NCBI GenBank assembly: GCA_036245805.1
Contig: BTRK01000001.1
Coordinates: forward strand, 3,534,001 to 3,598,000
DNA: 64,000 nt
Origin: Pristionchus mayeri
Lineage: Eukaryota; Nematoda; Chromadorea; Rhabditida; Neodiplogasteridae
Direction: 5' to 3'
The position numbers and the translations under genes are program-made. Positions 36,478 to 47,700 of this stretch are shown in pieces; positions within the stretch are counted from its first letter, which is position 1; every line of letters starts with the position of its first letter. The notes beneath the pieces are model-generated. The model was not told the DNA's origin. It did not search any database and saw only the letters and a list, made by a program, of their open reading frames with translations.

Positions 36478-37823
36478 TCATATACCCCAAACAGAAAAAT
36501 ACGAGCAGGTTTGCATGTCGATTCCATCGAGAATCGGAATTTGTTTAAGAGCTTTTTGTATCAAACAAACTATTTCGAGCCATTCTGAACACCAAGATAT
36601 AGGAATCATAACCCGTTCCTGATTGAAGAAGTGGAAAAGCGCTTCGTAGTCGATGGAATCCGGATTGGAGGATTTGAAGTCGAGAGGTAGCATTCGGAGC
36701 AAATCCAAAATTACCTAAAATAGTTTGCAGTTTGTTCCGTATAATTCCACACATCTTCATTTTTTCGCCTTTAAATTTAAAAAAAAACCTTTGCGCTCGA
36801 AAATGCATTGTCACTGCGAAATCGCTCAGAGTGTTCTTCAATTAGAGGTGAAGAATAAACTACAATACAACAATTATTTTCCCTGTTTTTGCAAATGTCT
36901 GTCCCGATCACTGCACATTTCAGTTAGAAATACCTTCATAGTTCTCATTCTGACGAATAATTGCTAGTTCTTCATCAATTTTCCTTCGTTCTTCATTCAT
37001 ATCACACGATATGCATGAGCAAACTGAGAAAGGACAGGGAAGGTGAAACTGAAAGGGAATAATAATGTCCCCAAAAATTTATACAAATGCAAACGAAACA
37101 TAAGTTTGTACCTTCTTCAACGAAACGACTCCGTGATGTCGGCATCGAGAGCAGGAATAGCGAATGTCCATTCCCTGAAAAAGAACCATTCAATGCGGAA
37201 CCATCTGTGTAAGAGGTAATCAAATTGCAAATTGATTGTGGATTTCTGCGATTATTAATGTGCTTCTCCTAACAATTTCTCGCGTAATTTTGATAATGAC
37301 AAAAAACGGCAACATTTATCTGACCTCTTTTCTCAATTACCTCTTATGTTTTCTCTCCATTCGCTCGAGATTGCTTGAGATTTTTCGACGGACATCAATG
37401 AGTTGACACTGGAAGAGTTTCTGATTTATTTCTACTTTCCAGATCATCAACTACTTATGTGTAGTTAATCACAATACTTGGCTCTTCCACGAACTGATTC
37501 AGTAAAAGCACAAGAACAGGCGAATACGAAGGCAAAAATAGTACCTTTCTACAGTCGCATTTCTCAAAATGGCAGTCACTTGAATGATGGGGAGAGCATA
37601 GCTCACCATGCACCAAACACTTCCAGCACTGAAAGGTATTAACTTGTTAAAAATAACAGCATTAATAAGCAATTGGCAATGATGGAAACATGACTTGTCA
37701 AGGTGATTAACATGAAATGGCCCTCTTTAATAGCTCATTAATTCGACAGGGGAGAGGGAACGTCCAATGAAGACACTCTGAGGGATATATTGAAAAGGCA
37801 GAACTGACCCGCTTTGGATTCAT
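36478..37823 (-). CDS. Two-DM-domain transcription factor, third DM locus
   Basis: Exons read downward are 37823-37809 (MNPKR), 37628-37545, 37408-37341, 37174-37112, 37048-36934, 36910-36789 and 36714-36478, about 233 residues. The first DM module is CWKCLVHG...HSSDCHFEKCDC with C and RR in the next exon; the second is CSRCRHHG then CPFSVCSCISC followed by an acidic/basic helix. The C-terminal domain (YEALFHFFNQ...GIDMQ) matches the other DM genes. Exon order and intron positions match the gene at 27954-29624 one for one, showing duplication. One junction (37341 to 37174) is out of phase by one base, possibly a lost G. It points away from the other cassettes and has no small PVANPFF gene beside it. 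Confidence 0.78.
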
Positions 37824-38280
37824 TTGAAATGAAGATCTGCTGGCTTCTATGCTAGCTCGAATGGACAATAGCCTGGAGATTGATAGCCATCTCCAATTTC
37901 AAGAGCTACTTGAGAGTCATCTTCCTCTCATTCTTTTCCTTAGCATTTTCGCTCATTCCCTCTCGTTTCCCGGACGGATCAGCGCGATAGATCGCAATCG
38001 AGGAAAGGGCCATTTCACATCCAAAATACGCTTATACTAGATAATGCCATGATACTGAAAAGCAAAAGATAATTTGAAAGATGACAAAACGAGTAGCAGA
38101 ATATATCACTTCTGCAATTATCACAGTTTCGCGTAAGAGTGGAACATGCCATTTCTGTGCAAATGATCATAATTACAATCATTTTACGACAATAATTCCA
38201 TGCGAGGTGTGGAACATCACTCATCGAAATGCATAATGTAATGACGCCCAACTTAATCGACAATCGTAATGCTCATAATA

Positions 38281-38470
38281 TCGAACATTTTTAATCTATT
38301 CTTGTCTTTTTGAAGATAGAGTTATCCGCACTTTACAGATTCTCTTCACGTAAAGGCACTTTGCAACCTCGAGAGACCCATCTGAAATTCGGGAATCACT
38401 TTCATGATCAGGTCCAATCGATTTCTTATATGCCGTTATGCATCCCTAGAATTACAATTTTTAAACTAAA
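38281..38470 (-). pseudogene. Duplicated 3' end of the GT92 gene
   Basis: This matches 41755-41955, covering the last exon and part of the preceding intron of the GT92 gene. The exon copy (38381-38333) reads WVSRGCKVPL as in the intact gene but reaches a stop after 15 codons. No upstream GT92 exons were found, so it looks like a partial segmental duplication. Confidence 0.7.
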
Positions 38471-39890
38471 CAAAACAACCGGTGTTTTACAGTCGATGCA
38501 TTGTTTAGGGAAATGCAATTGTTTTTAACATTATATTCTTCGGTTTAGGTTTAGAAAAAAATCTTCGGTTTAGAAAATATCCTCGGTCAAAATTACTGAT
38601 AATATCTGACGGACGTCGTGGCAAAATTATGAATCACCTCTTCGATCCGTAATTTCGTTGGCAGAGGAAGTGGTAGAATGTGTCTGGCCCCAAAAATTCA
38701 GCAAAACAATCCTGAAAGTATTGAGGTGTGGATAACACGCAAGCTCCAATATTGGTTGTAGGGAAATTACAGTGAATTCGTCTTAATCAACTTGTCTTGG
38801 ACTTGTAGCTGGCGGAGTTAGCATCGTGAGGGTGAGCCGCAGTAGGGATGACGTAGGCATCTGTGAGAGACAAAACATCACGAGATAAGATTTTTCTAAT
38901 TATAATTCGCGGTGAAACCATACAAATGCACGGGCGATAACAATTATCGGAGGACACATTCGAAATATATTGTTCAAGTTCAAAATTTCATTTGGTCGCG
39001 AAACGATCGAAACAATCTGAATCGTAGTTGTTTATGTAATGTTTCTCTAACTCTACGGACGACACATGATGGGACATGGGGTTTACAACACATAGGGTAT
39101 GAAACAAACCCTCACTTACCTAAGCGATTACATTCGACGAAAGGATGATTGATCTTAGTGGAAATTAACTTTTGTATTTTCATGACCTCCCGTCTCAGTC
39201 TATCATCGGGTTCAGAATATATCAGAACAATTGAGGGCAAGAAAGCTGCTGCCACTAAGCTTTTCAAAATATAACTTCCTGTTCAAAAGGTAAGCCAATT
39301 TTTGTTTTTTTTCTAAGATAACTAACGTGCGGAATAATTAACACCCAGAAACAATAGCGATGGCTCATAAGAATTTCAATTAATATTTCCTTTTAATAGC
39401 ACTCGATGGCCATTATGGGACAGATAGGCTAACTCATTTTAGAACAGGCCATTTAGAACTCTTCATAGGGCGAAAATTTAAGTGTTCAAAATTGATCACC
39501 AAGTTTAAAAAATGAGTTCTAAATGATATAGCCCCGGGACAGATCACGAACGATTTAAACAACACGCATGTCCCCAATGTGTCTTCTCAATCCCACGAGA
39601 AAGAGATGCACTGCAGTGTGCGATAAACGCTCAACATTAGAAAGTCTATGACTAGAGACCACAAGGCGTTCTGTCAAAATCTTCAGACGAGGCAATTTGT
39701 GTGCCTAATGTAACCCTAATGGTCTGAATAACACTTATTGATTTAGAGCGATATCTTAACTTGGATCCGAATTATAATCCAAAAACCTCAATCTCACTCT
39801 CAACGGGAGAATGCTCGAAATCGGGATCGTGGGAAAAACGCACAAGGCGGTAAGAAAGTACACAACTCCTTATCACGACTTAGCATCAAC

Positions 39891-39963
39891 TTGCATGGTG
39901 TGGTGGTAGAGACCTAGGTCTTGTGCCCGTAACTCCCTGGTTCGGGTCCCCTCCGTTGCATTT
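39891..39963 (+). other. tRNA-like (Pol III box) sequence, degenerate
   Basis: TGGTGGTAGAG resembles an A box and GGTTCGGGTCC a B box, spaced as in a tRNA. The ends pair only partly and no clear anticodon stem forms. A tRNA pseudogene or tRNA-derived SINE head is possible. Confidence 0.25.
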
Positions 39964-40732
39964 GGTTTGCATTTTTTTGCAATTTTTTTTCGAAATTTTC
40001 TAAACGTTCCGACAGTTCAGAAAAACATCCTCCCGTTTTCCAATTTTGTACGATCTATCTTACTGATGGGAACTACAAAATACGAGTGGAGCAGCTATAC
40101 ACGATCAAAATGACCCATTTTACCCCTATTCCTGATCATAATTAGCGTATGCTGACCTAAGTAGAGTAGCCCGATCAGGCTGCTCCAGTGGTCATTTGTG
40201 AAGGATCCTAAAAGCTACCGAAATCTGTTTTACACATTCGATTTGGCCAAGAACGCGAACTGTCGGAGCTCTTGCGGATTTTGAGCGAACTCGGTATTCC
40301 CGAAAGTGGGCGTGGCTTGTGGTCTCTATCTATGACCAAGTTGTGACCAACTTTATGATCAAATTGTGGGATGCGAATCTTCTGCGATACTAATCTAGCA
40401 GGAAGTTGCAAAACTCCGGGTGCGCAAAAGTGCTAAAATCGAGAGGAGGGAAAGACTTTCAGCAATTTTACATTTTTATGAAATTTTATGTTGATGTATT
40501 GCTTTAAAATGACTAGAGTGAAAATACCTGACCTTCGAGGAATTCGACGTGACTAACAAGAAAAAAAGTAAAGGTGATACCTTTCGCCGACGAGGTCACT
40601 ACCGATTTACCGACCCCTGGAGGTATAGGCTGAATAATAATATAGTAACCGGAGCAGAGTTCAGGGAAAGTTTTCTTTATTTCAGCTCGGTAATCGAGTA
40701 CTTGACTCGGAAAATACGTTACTTTGGCTCGA

Positions 40733-40825
40733 GTTGGCTCGAAACCCGATCGAGCGGCTCGACTGCGAGAGTGAAGGGTCGAGCGGCTCGACTGGCTCGA
40801 CTTGGCTCGATTGGCTCGACTCGAC
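40733..40825. repeat. GGCTCGA minisatellite
   Basis: Many near copies of GGCTCGA and TCGACTGGC in tandem. Confidence 0.75.
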
Positions 40826-40867
40826 TGAATTTCACACCCTCTCTCACAACTTGACCTTACGAAATAA

Positions 40868-40904
40868 TGTGGAGAATGAAGAGACCAACGTTTCTCGAAC
40901 TCTA
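40868..40904. mobile_element. Fragment of the hairpin MITE
   Basis: Right half only: GTGGAGAATGAAGAGACCAA through TTTCTCGAACTCTA, matching one arm of the 111-113 bp elements. The left half is missing. Confidence 0.6.
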
Positions 40905-40989
40905 GTCCGGGGTATCATAATATGTTCACTTGGTCTCCGGTGCATTCTCATCTCAGACCAACGCGCCAGCCTCCCAGCAGGGGAAATTG

Positions 40990-41110
40990 AGAGGAATTGC
41001 ACTCGGAGCAATGGTCTGACTCTCTTCAGTTTGCACGCTCTCTCGCCGGTCAGAGAGACGAGAGAGCATGTAAACTTAAGAGAGTCAGACGACAGATCTG
41101 TACTCGGGAG
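40990..41110. repeat. Hairpin of the second subfamily, second copy
   Basis: The arms around GGTCTGACTCTCTTCAGTTT and the centre CTCGCCGGTCAGAGAGAC match the hairpin at 26638-26762 in inverted form. Confidence 0.7.
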
Positions 41111-41339
41111 ATCGTAATCTGTCCCTACTGCGCACAAAACTATGCACAATTATTTACAGTGATAGATATTATTGGGGAAGATCATGTTGCAATTTAATAA
41201 GTAATTCCTGCCATGAAAAAGGAAACTGAGGTCGCAGGCCTAGATTGCGATCTCCCGTTTTCCTCTCTATTTTGATGCTCGGTTGGTAGACAAGGATGCA
41301 CCAGAGACCAGAATGTAGGCATATTATGGTACTCCGTAC

Positions 41340-41451
41340 AAGAGTACGAGAAACGATACCATGGTCTCTTCATTCTTCACATCCTTTCCCATTCTCAAGT
41401 GGTGGGAGAGTGCGTGGAATGAATAAACCAAGGCCCGTTTGTCGAACTCCA
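41340..41451. mobile_element. 112-bp hairpin MITE, hAT-like, copy 3
   Basis: Ends AAGAGTACGAG and CGAACTCCA are relatives of the other copies, flanked by CTCCGTAC and CTCCGTGA (6 of 8 equal). The arms have diverged more than in copies 1 and 2. Confidence 0.65.
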
Positions 41452-41763
41452 CTCCGTGATAGGCTCCGGCATAAGTAGTTCAATAGACTGCATGAGTGCC
41501 CTATTTATCACAGCTACCACTGTAGCGGATTGCGTCGGAAGTAGTATGTGCTCTGGAAAATGAACACAGTTCGGTCAGATCGATTGCAGGAAAAAATAAC
41601 ATTGATTCGATTTATTAGAACCTTATTGCACATGACAGTTTTGCGAAAAAGTGGGGGCATTCGATTACCGTGAAAATTGTCGTAGTTAAAATTATTCAAT
41701 CAAATTTTAATACAAGCACAATGCAATGAAGCCTAAATCCATTCAAATTGGAAATTGTAGTGT

Positions 41764-44700
41764 TCATAATATCATAAACTTTGAATCGTTGCTTGGCTTT
41801 TTGAAGATCCAATTATCCGCATTTTCCAGGTTCTTCTTACAATCCAGTAAGGGAACTTTGCAACCTCGAGAAACCCATCTGAAAATCGAGAATTATACGA
41901 GTGCAATGGTTCAATTGATTTGTTTTCAGCCGTTATGCAACCCTAGAATAACGATTTCTCAAAATCGCCGAACAAGACAAAGAAAATATGCCTACGTACA
42001 GTCAAAATATGACTACAAATGGTTTCGAAAAATGCAAATATTGAGTGGTTCGACTCTCGACTTACCGTGAATTACAATCCACGATTATCTGAGTGATATT
42101 CGAGTTGAGGGAGGGTGTTGCACTTCCGAATATTGCTTTGGTTGTTCTCAACGAGCGTTCGCGTATTTCGTCGATATCAAATTCTCTAAAATTCATGTAA
42201 TTTTAATCGAAATTAGGTCGATATACTCCCGAGATAGATTTTCATTTTAATCATACTACTCACGTATGCCGAGTTTTTCTCGATGTAGTACTATTAAATA
42301 TCGAACGATAGTGTATCAATTGACCGTCGAATCTGGGAACCTGAGAACATGCTACAGTTTCGATAGTCGGCCTGTTTAATCTGTCAGAAATGTGCGAGAA
42401 AAAGTTGCGTAAAAAGTTCGCGAACTTCTGATTCTCTCCATTTCGCATGCTCTCTCTCTTTCTCTAACCAGGTCGATGAAAAGTTCACGAACTTTTCGAC
42501 GAACTGTGTTCGAAAATCATACTTTTCTTTTGTTTTACTTACTTTTATAAACTATTTTTGCTTTTATCTTATGATTTCTTATAATGACAACCTTCCCTTA
42601 GCTGCAATAGCTCCAGAATACAGCGTAGTGAAAGTAAACACGGTTGGAGTATTTTTTTCGAAAATGGGTCACCACTTTCCCCACCCTGTAATGTCAAGCT
42701 ATTCCATCAGAGGGAAGGTTGTTCTTATACGCAGTCATAAGTTAAGAGCAAAAATAATTGATAAAAATAAGTAAAACAAAAGAAAAGTACGAATTTCGAA
42801 CGAATTAATGCCGGTTTTTAACGAACTTTTCAAGGAGCTGCGTGAAAAGTTAGAGAAAGGCGAGAGAGCACGCATTCTTGAGAGAGGGAAAAGGAAGTAA
42901 ACAATCACTGCTTCCTTTTCCCTCTCTCAAAAACGCGTGCTCTCTCGCCTTTCTCTAACTTTTCACGCAGCTCCTTGAAAAGTTCACGAACTTTTCGACG
43001 AACTATGTTCGAAATTCGTACTTTTCTTTTGTTTTACTTATTTTTATCAATTATTTTTGCTTTCAACTTATGACTGCTTATAAGAACAACCTTCCCTCTG
43101 ATGGAATAGCTTGACATTACAGGGTGGGGAAAGTGGTGACCCATTTTCGAAAAAAATACTCCAACCGTGTTTACTTTCACTACGCTGTATTCTGAAGCTA
43201 TTCCAGCTAAGGGAAGGTTGTCATTATAAGAAGTCATAAGTTAAAAGCAAAAATAGTTTATAAAAATAAGTAAAACAAAAGAAAAGTATGATTTTCGAAC
43301 ATAGTTCGTCGAAAAGTTCGTGAACTTTTCAACGACCTGGTTAGAGAAAGAGAGAGAGTACACGAACAGGAGAGAATCAGAAGTTCGCGAACTTTTACGC
43401 AACTTTTTACGCAACTTTTCTCGCACATTTCTGACAGATTAAACAAGCCGAGTGTAAAAATTCATAGATGCATACCAAGACACACATCTCTAAAAAAATT
43501 CTAAGAGCACATGAAGGAAACTTACTGTTTCCTTCTCCATTTCGGAATTCGTATGATTTGCTACCCAATGTGTCGAGAGAAATTGCACAGCCGATGAGTT
43601 GAATACTGTCTGGAAAATCGAGAATTCCATGAGTTCGTTTTGTTGTTATTGTTATTGTTGTTGTTGTTTTTAATATTATGTTAATTTGAATAAAATTACG
43701 TTTTCGTACCTTCGTCGGGCGTTTGTTCTTGAATAGTCGCGCACCGCGAATGCCTTCGAAAGTCCCGTCTAGTGGTTCCGTCTGTATTTTTTTTTAATCA
43801 CTAATGTTGTAATTAATGTTTCAACTTGAAAATGTTAGTTAGCTCAATGGCTATGACACGATTTTGAATCACTGCTTGAACAATCAATACTACTTACAAT
43901 ACTAACCCACAGCATATCGTACCCTCATTACCTTCATGCCGATGTGCTGGAAGATAACTGAGCCCAGATCCGAATCATCTTCAAATCGTGGTTGTACATA
44001 TTCGAGCAGGGTTAGATTATTACTAAATTAAATTTGTCGATGCGTATCGTCAAAACAAAAACAATAATAATAAATAATAACATCAAAACAACAAAAGTAA
44101 TACCGGATGTGAATGTATTCGTCTACGTCCAGTAGTACTCCGTACTCGGCTTCCATTCGCAATACGCAGTCGTTATGAGCCAACGTGTGCGCCAGCCGAT
44201 ATATTCTCCTGTAAATAGTGTATATCACGTGTCTTCTGATAGATTGCATGAAATTGAGACCCCCCTTTGACAAACTGTTCAAAGTGATCCAATCTCGATG
44301 AAATTTTCAGGGTAGATAAGCCTAAGGCCCAGTAACTTCCAGGAAATTTTTTAGAGGAAATTGAAAAAGTGCCTAAAATCCGGCTCCGGCGATCTTGAAA
44401 ACGCAAAAATGCATAAGTTCCTTCAAAGTTGGGTAAAATAGACGCTCAAAAAACTAAATTATTTGGATTGTTAAGATGAACAACTTTTATGTTGAGCACC
44501 TTTTGACTGCTTCAAAAGCTGCAAGTGAAAATGTCGAAAATTCGTTTTTGACCCTCGAAATGTATCAGGTTGATGCAAAAGTTTCTTTCTTTTTATTTTT
44601 TCCAATGTTTTCTGTCGTATGCAGATTCTCACAATTTTATAAAAATCAGGTGTTATGGTACTTCCATACGATTATTTTCGATCTATGCTTCATCGTAAGA

Positions 44701-47700
44701 GGTTGGCAAATTTCAGAAACGAAACATCGGAAAATGGCTATTTTTCACGTTTTGGGTTGGACCCTGAATTTCTTAGAACAGTGGCATACTTGCTATGTCC
44801 AGTCATTGGGCATAAGGGCAAGAGTCGGTTGTTCAGAAAAGCACAATAAATCCGGAATCGAACACACGTGGGAAACAAGGGATGCCAAAAAGTGTCGATT
44901 TCAACGCCTGAATCTCAAAATAATGATTTCGAAATAATCTGATCGTGAACCGGTTGGCCTATCCTTTCCTAACAGCGCATGTATGCATTCACAATAGTGT
45001 ACTTCACAATACATCACATTCTTCCCCTCTATACTGATCTGCAAGAGTACTGTGCTCATTAATTTAAATTAAATTTTTTTATGCAGAGTAGTTCAATCAT
45101 TGGGCCTGTATTCCAAATAAGCCTTATATGGCAGAATAGCCATACCGTGTCTTATGGCATTCCCCATCATAGCACTCCGCAATAGCGGGTCAATTGTGAG
45201 CCCAACTCATTTCTCTGCGGAGCTTTGGAGGATTGAAAAGTTTGTAGTGCAGACCTAGTTTGGTTACTTCCGAATTAAACTGTCCCATTCTAACCGATTG
45301 AATAGGCCCAATATAGTGCTCGTTATAACTCGTTAGCATACCCGCATCATCTAAGAAAAACCACCAGTGGATTGGCCAAATCGAAAGAACTGGGGAGGTT
45401 GAAATGTTCCAGCATGAAAAAAGAAAGAAAATTTTGCATCAACCTAATATGAACTTTTACATGTCATGAAAAAAATCGTTCCACGTTGTAAAGAGATCTC
45501 TACGGAATCGAAATGTACAACCTTTCCACCCTATACAGGATAGTTTTCGTTTCGATTAACGACCCTATTTTTCTGTAATTTTGTCTCAAACATGGAAAAT
45601 GACGGTATTTTTTTCAGAAAATCATATTTTCAGATTTTTTCAGAAATTTGAATTTAAGCGTCAGTCTTGCAATATTTCACTTTGAATAGCTAGTAATCAT
45701 CACTAATTCATTCTCAAGTAGTTTGAAGGGCATCCGAGAAATTTTTATTTTTTCGAATAAACTGTCTGACTATGAATGAAAAAAAATTTAAAAAATAAAA
45801 TTTTCTCGGATGCCCAACCTACTTCAAACTACTTGAGAATGAATTAGTGATGATTCCTAGCTATTCTAAGTGAAATATTGGGGGCGGACGCTTAAATTCA
45901 ATTTCTGCAAAAATCTGAAAATATGTTTATCACACGTATCACGAGTCAGTGGATGAAAAGCGACTACCCCGGGAACATTTTAAAAAAAGTTCTGCTAGAT
46001 TTGACTCATATTATGGTGGTAGAATACTCTAGGCATAGTATTTCGAAAAATTTGGGTCATTGGTCCCAGAGCCGTCAATTAGGAATTCTTCGGTTTTGCA
46101 CCCGGCTACGCTGTATTTCAGCTCCCAGATGAGCTAGAAGGCTGGCATTGGGCTCAAAATTCGCGGAAAATTATTTCCAGAAACTTTTACGTTGACAACT
46201 TTCTTGCTTGACCATTATTGACGATGTTATCGGCGAAAAACCAGATTCTAGATCAATTAAATAATGTTTTCACCTCAAAGGTGAGAGATACTACAGATTT
46301 TTATTGTTGAATATAGTAGTAGAAGTCAATATGTATAGATTAAAATTAGGAAAGAAGCAATCATCCTACCCCCTTTTGATGAAAATTTTGGTCAAATGTG
46401 AGATATTGCTGAATCTCAACGTTATTTTCGATAAATTGACTTACACACCGAATCTCAAATAAAGCAATTTGTAATTCCAGACATCATTCATCAATGTAAG
46501 TTAGATGGCAGTGAAAGAATGTGAAATCAGCGTGTTCGAAAAAATCGGTTTTCGAAACCTCGATTTTTCTCAAGTTTGAGCATTATATTCTTTCCAAACA
46601 TAAGAACACGCCAATCATCTTCCTATAGAAATTAAACTATTTACCGGTATGTGTAAGATAATCGAGGAATGGTAGGTTCCTATGATTTCCAAAGTCGAAA
46701 TTTCGGGGCTCAGAAACGCAAGATTGATATAATAAAATATTGTTAAATTCGATTTTATCAAGATTCGTGCGCACACATGGTAGATATGGTGACGGAAAAT
46801 CATATTACGGTGTGTTCAATGAAAATTGGCTTTTTAAATGAGGAATAGATCCATTTGTGGAAAATCAAAGATTTATAAATACTTAAAATTCAAAGAAAAT
46901 CAGCATGTGAAATTTTAACATTTTATGAGTGTTATTAGAACAAATATGATTTACTATGAATTTACATGTTGAAATCCGACAATATTTTATAAATCTTAAA
47001 GCTAAAATCGAATTTAACAATATTTTATTATATCAATCTTGCGTTTCTGAGCCACGAAATTTCGACTTTGGAAAGCATAGGAACCTATCATTCCTCGATT
47101 ATCTTACACATACCGGTAAATAGTTTAATTTCTATAGGGAGATGATTGGCGTGTTCTTATATTTGGAAAGAATATAATGCTCAAACTTGAGAAAAATCGA
47201 GGTTTCGAAAACCGATTTTTTCGAACACGCTGATTTCACACTCTTTCACTGCCATCTAACTTACATTGATGAATGATGTCTGGAATTACAAATTGCTTTA
47301 TTTTAGATTCGGTGTGTAAGTCAATTTATCGAAAATAACGTTGAGATTCAGCAATATCTCACATTTGACCAAAATTTTCATCAAAAGGGGGTAGGATGAT
47401 TGCTTCTTTCCTAATTTTAATCTATACATATTGACTTCTACTACTATATTCAACAATAAAAATCCGTAGTATCTCTCATCTTTGAGGTGAAAACGTTCTT
47501 TAATTGATCTAGAATCTGGTTTTTCGCAGATAACATCGTTAATAATGGTCAAGCAAGAAAGTTGTCAACATAAAAGTTTCTGAAAATAATTTTCCGCCAA
47601 TTTTAAGCCCAATGCCATAATTCTAGCTCATCTGGGAGCTGAAATACAGCGTAGCCGGGTGCAAAACCGAAGAATTCCTAATTGACGGCTCTGGGACCAA

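Larger units (their letters stand above)
37824..41763. other. Repeat-rich intergenic region
   Basis: Holds the separate repeats and remnants listed below. A minus-strand stretch at about 38800-38870 behind a CTCACAG acceptor reads DAYVIPTAAHPHD and stops after about 24 codons; its family is unknown. No complete gene is supported. Confidence 0.35.
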
